From Druceiella hillmani (lineage: Eukaryota > Arthropoda > Insecta > Lepidoptera > Hepialidae), in the NCBI GenBank assembly GCA_039881145.1, contig JAYKKI010000095.1, forward strand, positions 1,299,501 through 1,363,500: 64,000 bases of DNA. Direction: 5' to 3'. This document shows, piece after piece, positions 25,081 through 38,147 of this stretch. Position 1 is the stretch's first letter; each line of letters opens with the position of its first letter. Both the position numbers and the translations under genes were made by a program. A model generated the notes under the pieces. It searched no databases. It was given only the letters and a program-made list of their open reading frames with translations, and was not told where the DNA came from.

Positions 25081-26209
25081 CGGATAATAGTGTCCTTGTT
25101 CACTAAAATCGGTTAATACTTAAAAAAACGTACGTTTATGAATATATAAACGTCATGAGGATTATTACAATGAAAAATATGATTTAAAGATATATTATAA
25201 ATATTTTTTTGAATAATAAATTAAACAAAATATTAAATAAAGTACATCTTAATAAGATAAACTGACAAAACGAAATGTTCAAAATTTATTTCAAAATACG
25301 TGGTGAAGGGTTTTATTTGGAGTAATGTTTATAAAGTTCCCAATATTTTTAGGCCAATGTAGAGTGTGTAAAAAAAAATATTAAATCTTTTTAGGTTTGT
25401 GCATCTGTACGCTAATGTTGCTATTATGAATATGAGTCCACAATAAAGTTTCTTAAAATTAACTGGAGTAAAATTTGTCATCAATAATCTACTTATTGTA
25501 GTTGTAAACGAATATTTTTTAATTAAGTTCATATTCATTATTGTACAACCAGTGATAAAGATATTCAAATACCAGGAGTAAATAATATTGAATTTACTTT
25601 TACTATAAAAAAAGTCACTTTGAGCCTTGTGTGTTATTATATCTAACTTTATTTTTACTAATCGTCTAATATTAGTTTCCAAATGGTATTATAATACTGT
25701 AGGTACTTTCGTGTTTTTCACTATTTCCGCAAGTTAACTTTCACAAGAGAGGTACTTCTCTTCTTTCTAAAGAGAGTCTTTTACAAGAGAGGTAATTTTG
25801 GTTATTAAGCTGACAAAAATAATAACAAAATGCGTATAAAATTAATATTTATTAGCTGCGCGTGCGATTTTTAACAGTTTTGCTAACAGTTCCATCTATC
25901 ATGAAATGGTATTACTTAATGTATGACAGATATTAAATGCAAAAAACTTGACGAGTATCACTTAGAATGATCGTTACAGGTAAAAATATTGACAATGGAT
26001 GAAACATGGATGGATGACTGTCGACAGAACATAGATTTGTTTAAAAAAGCAACATTCTAATATGTTCATTTTCTAGGAGAGTAAAACTTAAAAATACAGC
26101 TATTGTGTGACGGTAATTGTACATTTATTTTGATAATATTATAAGTCAGAAATCAGGTTAGAAAAGTTTAATATGGAAAAATTATATCATATAGATGTAG
26201 TAATCACTA
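25081..26209. other. AT-rich stretch without a recognisable gene
   Basis: The direct repeat ACAAGAGAGGTA (twice at 25740-25795) is the only feature seen. A 117-codon minus-strand frame at 25329-25682 is AT-driven and has no recognisable motif. Confidence 0.5.
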
Positions 26210-26305
26210 TTGCAGATCACACAAAGAAAAATCGATCGGCCGACGAGATTTGAACTCATATCTTCGGCGTACCGTGTCAATCTGCTAACCATTATATCAC
26301 GTTAT
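26205..26305 (-). mobile_element. tRNA-like fragment (SINE head or tRNA pseudogene)
   Basis: On the minus strand the sequence has an A-box-like TATAATGGTTAGCA, and about 33 bases on a B-box-like GAGTTCAAATCTC whose flanks can form the T-arm. These are the spacing and motifs of an RNA polymerase III internal promoter. The anticodon arm does not fold properly and the acceptor ends do not pair well, so it is not a working tRNA gene. It is probably a tRNA-derived SINE piece. Confidence 0.6.
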
Positions 26306-26639
26306 ATCACACATGTTTTCCGGTTAGTATTATCATTTTATGCAAAATCAATGACTTATAAAATCGCCTCCGTTTTCAGAATTTACTCTGTTCCAGTTTA
26401 CACTACAGTGCATTATAATACATGCATGTTCACGCTTTTGTACGGCCGGTCTATTTTTATCCCATTGTGTTTTTAATTTGCTTTAAATAAAATGTTGGAT
26501 AATTATAATTAAAAAACTCATTTATTTCATAGAATGAACTTTATTTACATTGACTTAATTTGTATTTAAATATAAAACATTAACGCATGAATAATTATAA
26601 TGCAATCATCCTTAACAGACTTACGGTTATATTCATAGC

Positions 26640-27270
26640 CTGAAGTTATTATATTTCATAATCTGAAGTTTCTCTGAACATTTTTCTTACCAATTACACA
26701 TAAAATTGTTATAACCTACCCGACATTCAACCAAGGAGGAGGGGGTGGAAGGGAGAAAAATATAAGAAATCTTCAAACGGTGAAACCGTGAGGCACGGCT
26801 CGATTCTTTTAGTTACCTTTATAATTCTAATGATATTTCATAGTCTAAAGTTTCTCTAGATCTTTTTCTTATCCATTACAAATAAAACTTTGATAATCTA
26901 CGCGATAATCGACCTCCGAGATGGAGTGGAAGGGGGGAGGAGAAGAATATAACTAAAAAATCTCCATGCAGTGAAACCATGACGCACGGCTCGATCCTTT
27001 CAGATATCTTTATAATTCTAATGATATTTCATAGTCTGAAGTTTCTCTAGCCCTTTTTCTTACCCACTACAAGGAAAATTGTTGTAATCTACGCGGCAAT
27101 CAACCTCCGAGTTGGAATGGAGGAGGAGAGCAATATAATTTAGGGATCTCAATGCGGTGAAACCATGACGTTCTTACGGCTCGTTCCTTATATTAGTTCC
27201 TTTTTAATTCGAATTATATTTCAAAGTACAAAATTACGTATAAAATTGTTACAATCTACGTATTTAAAAA
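26640..27270. repeat. Tandem array, 182-192-bp unit, ~3.3 copies
   Basis: Units start at ATATTTCATA near 26651, 26833, 27024 and 27216 (last one partial). Each holds TCTGAAGTTTCTCT, a purine-rich stretch (such as GGAGGAGGGGGTGGAAGGGA) and GTGAAACCRTGASGCACGGC. Copies are roughly 80% alike. It is more GC-rich than its surroundings and has no open frame of note. Confidence 0.9.
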
Positions 27271-30060
27271 TAATAGAATTAAACCAATTAAACTACCCAG
27301 CAGACAAGTTTTTTACTTCCATAAAACAAGGAACCCTATAATATTATTATGTCAATCCATTGGTGTGTCCGTGTGTCACGATTGTGTCCGACCCTAACGA
27401 TATCTCTTCGGTTTTAGAGATCTAACGATAGAGTAATAGTTACTTCATGCGAAGACTTTAGAAGAAGACGCGAGGCGAATAAATTCGTAGTAATTTCATT
27501 GAATTGGTTTTAAAATGAAAAACAGGTTCTACTTAATATATTCCATGATTAACCTGGAATACTAAGCTTCATAGTGACCTGCAATGCGTTACTTTACTGT
27601 TTAGTTTTTCAATCAGGACTTTGAGCTTTTAAAAACATTCAAAATTAACTCGTTTTGATAGTTTCAAGATATATGGCTAACTGCAGACCACGAATTTATT
27701 CATGTTCCAACTCGCACTCGGCCCTTTTCCAATTTTTGCTTTGACGGCAGAGTTATTAAGTGTCTTTGTAATTGTTTTAAACGAGTTAACTTTTATTTGT
27801 TTTACAGCTTTTTAATATTCTGAACAAAAATGACTTATCCGATTGACGTGTAATTTCAGAACAGAAACAAAGTTGGGCTCTGCATCTCATAACATGAAAG
27901 AAAATAAATACGTTATAAACAAACGTTGAGAATTTTATTAAAAAAAGCTCGAAGTTTGATATAAAATTTCTTTAAATTTTTATTAAATAGAAATATATTG
28001 ATTTGTTTGCGAGTGTTAAATGTATTTACTATGCTAAATTTTAAGTTAATTAAGTGGTTTCTGAGAAGAACGGCTCTACAAAAGGACGTAAGTGATTTTG
28101 TAAACTTTTAGTTTTTCGTTATGTTTTGATGCGCGAAATCCTGAAAAACACGATTAAAATAAAATATAGTCATTATTTTTTTCAACACGGGTAAAGCCGT
28201 GATGGGCATTTTGTCAATTTGTAAATAGATTAATTACGACTGTTGGTAATTGGCATAATACTAACTCAGTAAACTTTTGTTTTTTGTATTGTGTATAGCA
28301 TGTAACTTAAGTTTTCGTTCACGATCTGAAAATAATATGGTTATATAGATTGGGTTTTCTATCAGCATAGTATAAATTTGTTCAAAGAATTAGTAGAAAT
28401 GAACATACATTTTTATCAAACTGAAGCGTCTACTCTTCAAGAATTGTTGATTTATGTGCAGTTAGCAAGTGTAAATCCGGCTAGATTTATCAGCGTGGCC
28501 AGCGATCGCGTTAGCAACGATTTCTCCCATTATTCGTGGTTTATGTCGGTGATATCCACAAGCATTGTCATATATTTATAAAAGTAGTTTCAATAAGAGA
28601 TTATTTCTTGAGGGATGTGACAGTTGGTAATAAAGGATCGAGATTTGTAGACCAGAAAAGGCGAGTGTGTGAATTTCAGGATACTCTTTGTGTGTGTTTG
28701 CCTTGGAGTTAGTTCCAAATCTGGCTTCAGAATGGTTTGAATTATCTTTGCTATGAGTTTAAATATGATATAAGGTTTTGAACGAAATTTAATTCAAAAA
28801 ATTTAACTTTTTTGTGAAGTAAACTTCATTACATCAAAAGTCATATTAACATTGTATAAATATAACGTATTTTTGTTGAATGTGATATTATTTCTTTCAG
28901 TAATTTAATGTGTAAAATTGATGTTTAAATGACTTTGAAAATGAAAATTGTTATACGCGAATCATTGGGATCGCTACCTGACTTGGAATAATTATTTTTT
29001 AATCCCCAATGTTAGAGTAAAACCTTTACAGACTACAAAAGTTTGAACGTGATAGTGAACGTAATATCTTTTGTCTGTTGCTTAAAAATATTAAAGTTAA
29101 CATTGGAGTCTTGCGTGATTTGAATATTCAATGTATTTAGTTTCATGTTAGCATAATTCAAAGGCGCTCAAGTCATACATGTGATTTATGTTTTCATAGA
29201 GACAAGTTATCGATTGATGATGGAAGACTCAATTGATTACAACTAGGATAATTTTAAAAGTTACGGACTTTTAACAATTTATATTTTTAGAAAGGGGAGA
29301 TTTTCCTCTGAAAAATGGTATAATTACTCATATTTATAAAAGATATTTGTTACGACTTAAATTTGCAATAAAAAAATAACATGACTTTCCGTCCATTGAA
29401 TTGGTTTGTACACACTTATATATGTAGGAAGACAAGCTATATAAGTCACAATTCTTGATCGATTTTCTCGATTATTTTTTCCATCGGCTTAAGAAGTTTA
29501 ATTTTAACAAACGATCAAGAAGTTTAATTTTAACAAACAATTTTCTATAACAACTACTTTTCCCATCCCGTGACTATTCTCAGAACAGTTTCTTTTATTG
29601 TTAATGTTTCTTCTAATCGTTTTTTTTAGTAATCATTAAGGGAAATGTTGTATGAATACATTTGGTTTTACTAACGATTTTTATACTAGCCGAAATTACT
29701 GTAAATTCCAAATGTATTTTCTTCAGTGGAGTAACAGTATATCAAACTATTCTGTTAGTAAGCACGTATTACCTTAAAACTTTTAGCGTTTATGATAATG
29801 AGCATCCATTAATGGTAAAATAACCAATTTTTTGTTATTCACCAACGATTTGAATTTAATTTCGTGAACAGGTATTGATAACAATCATGAGTTACATTGG
29901 AAAGACGTTGATACAACTTCAGAACGTTATCGCAGGAATAAGCTTTATTTTAACATTACCAAGTCGCAGTCATATTTTCTTTGCGTTCTGGGGTTCGATC
30001 ACCTATAAATATTGTAAATTTTAGTCAAACATATAATACTAAACAATGACGTTTATTTCT
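27271..30060. other. AT-rich stretch with repeat relics, no gene
   Basis: The part at 27325-27395 (GGAACCCTATAATATTATTA, then GTGTGTCCGTGTGTC) looks like the end of the common insect 'ggaaccc/cagacag' repeat in the opposite orientation. A 67-codon frame at 28378-28581 (+) is less AT-rich than its neighbours but is not recognised. A 22-base direct repeat lies at 29488-29540. Confidence 0.45.
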
Positions 30061-30118
<58 letters not shown>

Positions 30119-30173
30119 ATGTGTGTGTGTTTGTGTGTGTGTGTATGTGTATATATATATATATATATATATA
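30061..30173. repeat. Compound (AT)n(GT)n(AT)n microsatellite
   Basis: AT run, then GT with TATG/TTTG interruptions, then a second AT run. Confidence 0.95.
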
Positions 30174-31973
30174 GACACGGTAGCCTGAAATGATATAAGG
30201 TATAACTTTCTGAAATGAAAATTGAACTTAAATTTTGATCAAGTATGTCGTGTGTATGGTTCCGACGTATTTCTGCGAATGAGTGCTTATAGAATACGTT
30301 AGGGGTAAAATAGGCTTTCGCACCGTAACCCAAGTGAACGCTGGATGTTATAAATCTGGAGATGAAGTGTTTTAAAATTAAAGAGATATTTAACGCCTTT
30401 TAGGGAGACAGAATAATTAGAGGTCATTACGTGAGCCGCAACCTATATTCAGAAATGTGATAATGTGGTCTGAAGCTTCAATATACAGTGAAATAAAAAT
30501 TTTTAATTCAACTAATTAATTTTTAAGAAAATTCGGTGGTTATGCAATAGTATGTCTTGCAGAGATAAACTGTGGTTTTGTTCGGCGTGAACAATCCAAG
30601 TTGTTACCAAACATGTTCCGCTAAAGACGCAACTATCAATATCATTTTTTTAAGACTGCTAAATAGATTTTAATCAGTCGGTAGACTCGGATCTGTTACA
30701 GCCGAGAAATAAGGACTCACAGTGTTGTTTAAAATCCGCTGTTGCAAATTACGTAAATTTTGGAAACAAGCTTCTTAGTACATATTAAGCTTTCTTTTTA
30801 AAGATATTGGTTAATCGAACGTTTAGTTAGTTTGATATGGGAGACGGCTATTACTACTAATTATAAGCAAGAAAAACTCTAAACAGATTTGATTATCTGG
30901 ACTCAACTCAAGGTGAAAGCTGTTTGATAAACGGATGATTCCAACAAATTTCTACCAATAAATGTAAATGTAATGTATGAGGAAATGATTAAAGGAAAAC
31001 TTCCATTTTTTTGTATTTCTAACCATTTTCTTATCAGAAAAAAAGTAACGTTCAGTTTTTCGTCATTTATAATTTATGACAAAGCGTTTATGAAATTTAT
31101 TCCAATTTATTGAAAAATCATGTTACGTGTTGCCGAAAATATTTTATAAGAATGAAAGAGTATTTCTTATGAGTGCTTTTGTGTTACGAGATTAAGATAT
31201 AAATTATATATTTAGTAAATTAACTCTGTATAATTATTACACAAAAAAAATAAATGAAAAAAAGAGCCTCATGACCATTTTAATGCCCAAGCAAAGTGGG
31301 ATGACAAGCTAGTACAGAAATGTTGTAGTTTTTCAGATCGAGTACAGTGTGCGTAATAATTTTCTACATATTTTTGATAATATAACGAAATTATTTAATG
31401 GAGGATTAAAATTTTACTCTTGTTACTCACCTGTAACCATTTAATATTTAATCATCAAACTGTTGTCCTGGGAAGTGCATAAGTAGTAGTGTGGAATTAC
31501 CTTCATACACGAAATTGCATCGATTAAGTCAAATCTATTTCCGAGAGGTGACTTCAGTAATACTATCAAATACTTTCCAGTCTTTGGATTAATGTTATTA
31601 TGATTATTGATGTAATTAGTAACATTTTTTGTTTACTTACAAATAGATTTTAACCAAAATTTTACTTTTAATTAGGTTTAGTTAGTTGAGTTAACTGGAC
31701 TCAAGAGATTTGACCGTGTGCGGTTTTTAAATGAAAGGATTGCCATTTGAACTTCGCAACTCGAAGGAGACACCAGCCTCTTCATGCATTAGATTTCTTA
31801 TAATCCAGTGATAAGAGCCGGAACCTATGGTTCAACGTAATTTCCGAAGCACCAAGTGGATTATTAATAAGATGCGTAATTGATGGTCATCTATTGAATT
31901 AAGAACTGATGCGTGCGTTGCTTAACTTCATTGATCGAATGGAATCAACGTGTACACCTCAGCTATGAGCTCC
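30174..31973. other. AT-rich stretch without a recognisable gene
   Basis: Nothing repeated or coding was recognised here. Confidence 0.5.
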
Positions 31974-32009
31974 TATATATATATCAGAAAATATATATTG
32001 ATATATATA

Positions 32010-32064
<55 letters not shown>
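31974..32064. repeat. (AT)n microsatellite, interrupted
   Basis: Short AT tract, a CAGAAAATATATATTG interruption, then a long AT run to 32064. Confidence 0.95.
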
Positions 32065-32066
<2 letters not shown>

Positions 32067-32594
32067 CATGGTGTTTAACTTTGAAATTATTAATAAAATA
32101 GATTTACACATAATTTCAATACCTTTAAATAAAAAATAGGCCATTATGGAATACTTGATTATACCACATTTAAATAATACATCATATTTCACTCACGCGA
32201 GTATCTCAATGTATTAGTTTTAAAGATTCACGTGTGTACAACCATAAAATAAAGCTATTTTGCGACGACCGGGCAAGGTGGGAATAAATGCGGAAAACTT
32301 TTGCATTTTAAAAACGAAAGCGAAACTTCATCTTTAAACATTAAATATAATTGCTTGAAAATATAATATGGAAGATTAATTTTAATGTTTAAATTTAACT
32401 AAACCAATAACAATTGTTGGTTACGGCACTTGATAGAAAATAAGAATATTGGAACCAAATACGTAAATAAAACAAATGAAATCGGTAAATGTTATAATAA
32501 AGAAAATATTTTATCGTTGTCTATTCGACACAGGGTAAACTGTTGTCTGTTTTCACTTACCCATCTCAACTCTACAAGAAAGCATTCTCCGATT

Positions 32595-32694
32595 GTTAAA
32601 TCAATTGACCCTATTCAAATCAAATCACCCCTTTTCAATTAACAGTAAGATTAGCGGAAGCTACCGCTGAGAGACGAAGACGTGATCTGCATCG
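32595..32694 (+). repeat. Dispersed repeat core, copy 4
   Basis: Begins GTTAAATCAATTGACCCTAT and contains CCCTTTTCAATTAACAGTAA. It then has a small palindrome AGCGGAAGCTACCGCT and ends GAGAGACGAAGACGTGATCT plus GCATCG. The last block matches copies 1 and 2 closely. The GC-rich sequence continues to about 32750 without a counterpart in the other copies. Confidence 0.6.
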
Positions 32695-33065
32695 CAGAGG
32701 GCGCCAGGTCTACTGTTGTGGTCCCGTTGGTCGTTTGACAGCGGACTGCCTATTTGTATGTCGTAGTTATCATGACAATTACATGGTTTATACTAATTAG
32801 CTTTTAAATATTCAACGGACGAATCTAAAATGATCAAGTTTGTCTTTCTTTATCAAGACTATTTTTTAAACTAAGTCGCTTAATAACGTTCAACTGTTAT
32901 TAAACGATTTACACTTATGAGAGCAAATGTATATGTTTTAATAAAAGTTGTATTAATAGTGTATTTGAATATTTCTGAAAAGTTATTAACCGAAGTTATA
33001 TTTTTCGCAACTTCAGGTCTTCTCTAAATTTCTCATCAATACTTATTGTTTCTTTCGAATAAGCG

Positions 33066-33068
<3 letters not shown>

Positions 33069-33118
<50 letters not shown>
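33069..33118. repeat. (AT)n microsatellite
   Basis: Pure AT dinucleotides. Confidence 0.95.
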
Positions 33119-33121
<3 letters not shown>

Positions 33122-35160
33122 TCTCCTGTCTTGTCTCTGCTAAAATATTAATCAGAATCAGACCAATCTGAATACCTTCCTGCAAGATGAGTTTAACACC
33201 GAAAGACAATTTTAGGCTTCATTCGGAATTATATTTGTTTTAAACAATTATTTGTAAAAGTGGTTTTTGTGACTCGACGTCTCATTCTATTTTCTGTGAT
33301 ATTACATTTTTGGAATGTCGTATAATATTTGTAAAAATGTAATAACTGGGATCCTAACTTTCATATAACTTATCTTTTTATACATACGCAAGTGACGTAT
33401 ATGAGTTGAGTAGTTTACGCTTCTACTTAATATAACGTTAATGGTTTACAAGTTATTTATTATGCGCAACTTCGTTTGCAATGAACTAAATTTATTGCAA
33501 TCGGCTGAGTATTTTAAAATAAAACATTCGTTTTTCTCCGATTTACATTTTACTCTTCCCGATGAGGAAAAGAACTAGCTGAATCATGAATTGGCCTTGA
33601 ACTATCCAATTAATAATCTCAATACATAATTACGACATTTAAAACAAAGTATCATGTGTTGATATTTCACATGGGTATGGTTACTTTATAACTTTAATCA
33701 TCGACCTGAGTACCGATAAAATACAGTGGTGGAAGATTTCTTTAAAAAACAGTGATATTTTTTGTAATATCATAAATTTGTTCATAAAATTTAGGGACAA
33801 GAATTTGTTCGTAAAAGTATAAAGACAAGAATTTGTTCATAAAATAATGATTATAATAAAGCATTAGCAATATTTTCAAATTAAAAACGAAATCAATTTT
33901 ATGTTTGTATTTCCATGATCATTTATTTAATATCTACAGTCGGATACAAAATATATGCATAATCAGTCGCACTTTCTTATAACAACACGGCCAAAATATT
34001 TACAATGGTGTTGTTTAATAGTAAATTAATGTACATAATATATATTTCTCTGATTTTTAAAAACTGCCGTACTATCTCTACTTTAATTGTTTGTAACTTC
34101 GAAATGATTCAACAATTTGAACAAGAGCAACACTTAACCTCTAAAAAAGAGCATGTATATATAAATATATACACAGGCAATCGCACTGTACCGTATCAAG
34201 ACCAGAAAATATTGTAGCAAAGTTTTTTTTTTTAATTTTGAAAGAGAGCTAAAGCAACACTTGAATGTTAAGCAGCCATATCTGCAATATTTGTACCGAC
34301 AGAACAGAGACAGTTCAGATATTTTTCTCAGGATATTGTCGATTAAATTTTCTTATACGAATTTTACGTACAAAATCCTCTAGAATCAACAAAGAGGATA
34401 AAATTTCTATTAAAGGAAAAACTTTAAATAAGTGCAAAATGATTATAAAACCACAAAGACTGAGGTATTAAAATAAAATAAAATTATTATTTGCAGTTGA
34501 AAACTGCCTTTTTTTCTTATAAATATTGTAGCTACCTATATATCTTCACGATGTAAAGGACAAGAAAACATTGTAGGTACAAATATAATGAAATTATATC
34601 CCATTGACTATGTACATATTTTATCCACATTTGAAAATTTTGTGAAAGCGTTGAAATTTACGATAAGTTTTCAATTATTTTCAGTGCTTAATTTTATATA
34701 CCTTAGTATAGTCGAAGTACTAAGGTTATTCATTTTTTTTTAAATCAAATTTCTACATAATATACATGCAGCGGCGTGTAGTACATTTTTAGTAAAGCAA
34801 ACTACTCAGGGAGGCGCATTAAAATATAATATATGTATTTATATACACGGTGTCCAATAATAGACGTCGGACAAAGAGAGACGCTATTCGTTGGCTATAA
34901 AGGAATAAAATGGCGCTGAAATAAAATGTAAAACACGTCTTTTTTCTAATTGAGTGTAAAAAAAAAATATTACACCTAACTCTTTTTCACACTTCCGATA
35001 CTTGCTCGGAGTGCAGTGTTTACCCGCAGTGGCGATGTCTACACAGTTTTTCGCGGGTTATTCCTCCAAATGTTGCTGAATAATGTGTGCAAGTATCATA
35101 TCTGCGAAAAAGATTATAAATATTATTTTAAATTTTGTAGAAACTCATGTTTAAAACAAA
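33119..35160. other. AT-rich stretch without a recognisable gene
   Basis: A short direct repeat (GACAAGAATTTGTTC with variants, about 33780-33845) was seen. Two frames of 68-70 codons at 34005-34217 and 34265-34471 (+) resemble nothing known. The tract 34840-35060 is slightly less AT-rich. Confidence 0.5.
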
Positions 35161-35193
<33 letters not shown>

Positions 35194-35195
35194 TA

Positions 35196-35235
<40 letters not shown>

Positions 35236-35260
35236 AAGTATATTTGTGTGTGTGTGTGTG
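35161..35260. repeat. (AT)n(GT)n microsatellite
   Basis: Two AT runs, a CAAAGTATATTT interruption, then GTGTGTGTGTGTGTG. Confidence 0.95.
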
Positions 35261-37998
35261 CAGGAATTTTAAATGAAGTTAATTTCTATTTTATTGTTAC
35301 CAAAAAATCTCCTTATAAAAATTGTTGTCGATATAATTATTGCCAATTACTGCTTCTTTCTTCAACTTCTTATTAACTCATGGTTTACGATGACAGAAGG
35401 TCAAAAACAAAACCGCATAAGCACGTATTTTAAAGCAAATGGTGGAAAATTGTAAACCAAAAAAAAACAGATAAAAAATCACTACATCCACGCTTTGCGT
35501 TAATATCTTATCAACTATTTCCCGAAATATCCTACTGTAATACTATTCATCAGAATTTGTCAAATTACTTAAATTGGAACAAATGTATTTCATTAAATAA
35601 AAAAATGTAAATTAAAAATATATATTTAACAAAAGTAATTTTATCTTGCGATTATTTCGTAAAAAAAATGGATTAGAAAACTCCGATACAAACTGCATTT
35701 CTTTCAATAAATTTCTGGGTAAATTTTTTTTGACTTAATTGCCATTCTTAGTTAGTAACATTGAACACTACAAGCAAATAAAAACACAAACTTAGGTAAT
35801 AAAATAATAAAAAATTTAAACAACTTAGCTATTCATTTGATGTTTGATAGCCCTCTTTTCATATTAAAAGCATATTTCAAATCGATTTTCTTTGCTAAGA
35901 TCATAAGGAGCGGAATACTTTTGGTTGTGCATTGTTATTTTTAATGCTCTTTCATTTACAGAAGGAGAAATTATCACAAAAGCCAGCACAACATTTTGTT
36001 GAAAATACAACTGTCGGCTAACCTCATAAACTTATCGCACGTAAAAATGACGTACAATGTATTTATTAGGAACTTGACTGTAGTTTCAGAATTTATTTAG
36101 GCCTATTATTCTCATTAACAATACTTTTTTAATTATATGTAAATTCCAAAATCTGATTTCAATGAAAGTCTACGGAGCAACAATCCTTCCTATAACGACG
36201 AGAATGGACGCTTATCGGTTAGTTTGTTAAACTAATAAAATAAATGCAAACAGGAAACAATAAACAATTCAATGGATTAAATTCATTGTTAAGTATAGTA
36301 GGTGTAGTTTTAAAAGCGAAAGCTAGCTAATTTTTACTCTGTTACCAGTTTATTTATACTTAATGCCAGATAATCAGTGAATGGCAGCACAATTTTTGTT
36401 ATGTGATGCGCTCGGAATAACACTCGGGATTGTTTCATTTTGAATATAGCCGTAAGCTACGGGCTGCTAGCTTGCCCTCCCATTGCATATCGGTTACTTG
36501 AAATGACGTAATCTAGAAAACTTGGAAGTCGCGAATACGCTTGTAATCTTATACAAGTAAGTTTTAATAAATTATTTAACTATGATGAGGTTTGTACATT
36601 TCATTTAAAATTGCATAGACTGGTAGTGTTCGATTTGTGCGTTCGGACTGCAGATTATATATTAAATCGCTGACTTCGCTTGAATATCGTAATTAAGTAC
36701 ATTTAAATTTCCATAAATATGCAATGGAAATTTACGTCAGATATTCAGGGAAAGCTACGTGTAATTGCTTATGAGGTACAGCGCACCACAGTTCACACGT
36801 CGTCTTAAAATAGAACCGCCATCCATACGGTCCCACAGCGTATTCTTAAATATATCGCATAAGTTCACATACGTCTATGTTATTTGCTTAACAAATCAAA
36901 TTAAGTTGGTATTTTATTGTTGGTTTACTATTATTTTTATCACATTACAAACAATGATGAGTACATAAAAATAACAAAATTTTATACTAATTTCTGTTTT
37001 CTTTTTAATTCACCGGTGAAATTTGGCTCAATTTTTACAACAAAGCAAACATAACTGGTTTTCAAACCAAAAAAATTATATTTGTAGCACGTCTGAAGAC
37101 CATGGTAAACTAAAAATATTTGGATAATTTATTTTTTTAAATTAGTCACCTTTCATATAATAACTGCTTTTTGGGTGCTTCGAAAATATTTTCTTTACGA
37201 CTCTGGACAGCCGTGTAAGGAATGCCATTTTCCTCATTGGATTTTTATTAGAAAAGAAATGTTGAAAAAATTTAGTTGACTATTTTCTTTTAATTAAAAC
37301 TACTTTTATTTAAAAAAAACGAATATTATTTATTTAAAAAAATAGCGCTTATTTTGAGTATTGAAACCGTCAATGATCATAGATGTGGCAAAAAATTTTG
37401 CTTACAAAGCTAAAAATATTAAGAATAAAAATATAAAAAATCGAGATCATTAAACAATGGTGTTTAATGATTCATCAATTAATGATCTATCAAATTAATA
37501 TGTCAAAATCGGTGATAAAAACCATTATTTCCTTTGAATTCGTACGCTGTGATCTTACAGATAAGTATTCTTTGTCTAAAATAATTGATAATTAAATATC
37601 ATTAATATGTTCATGACTTACAATATATTTTAATAGACATAATATCTGCATTTTCATTGCGTGCCATTGATATTTACAAGAGGGCCTGATTAATTATAGC
37701 TTTTGACTGGGTTATTTTAAAAATTAATTCATAGCTCTTTACTTGCGACAATCCTTCTTCGCTGAGTCAGAATAAAGCACATACCTTAATTTACCAACCG
37801 CATCTATCTCGTATTCCATGCATGTAATGAGAAAACAAAAACCAAAATTGAAGTGCCTCTTTTATAGACTTTGCTTAATAGCAAATAGACTTGCATACTT
37901 GAAAGTTCACATATTTAATTTAGAGAAGATAAGAAGACTAACTTTACCAAATACACGTACGATGACAAAACTATTTGCTTAAAATTATATTTCTTTGT
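35261..37998. other. AT-rich stretch; one less AT-rich tract with a donor-like site
   Basis: At 36400-36556 the sequence is more balanced and ends at ACAAGTAAGT, a good match to a 5' splice site (GT at 36557). No frame, promoter or acceptor supports an exon there, so this is only noted. The rest shows nothing. Confidence 0.4.
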
Positions 37999-38062
37999 GT
38001 ATACAGTCTCAAGACTGTATACCCCCGAGTGTATATAGTCACAAGACTGTATACACTCGGGG
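37999..38062. other. Two adjacent hairpins sharing a sequence
   Basis: The first is GTATACAGTCT / AGACTGTATAC (37999-38009 with 38012-38022). The second has an 18-bp stem with one mismatch (CCCCGAGTGTATATAGTC at 38023-38040 with 38045-38062) and loop ACAA. The AGACTGTATAC motif occurs in both hairpins, so the pair probably arose by template switching or inverted duplication. The stems are strong enough to fold in single-stranded DNA or RNA. Confidence 0.9.
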
Positions 38063-38107
38063 CTCGTAGCGGAGTAGTACTCGGTGATTCCACTCAATCA
38101 CTTGAGG

Positions 38108-38147
38108 TTAAACAATACATTTAAACAATACAGTTAAACAATACAAT
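38108..38147. repeat. Short tandem repeat TTAAACAATACA x3
   Basis: Three 12-16-base units follow one another just beyond the hairpin pair. Confidence 0.8.

Noticed and set aside
26205..26305. Functional tRNA gene on minus
   Set aside because: A and B boxes are present, but the anticodon arm and acceptor stem do not pair.
36541..36570. Exon ending at the good donor ACAAGTAAGT
   Set aside because: There is no acceptor, frame or promoter evidence; single donor matches are expected by chance in 64 kb (another GTAAGT at about 28089).
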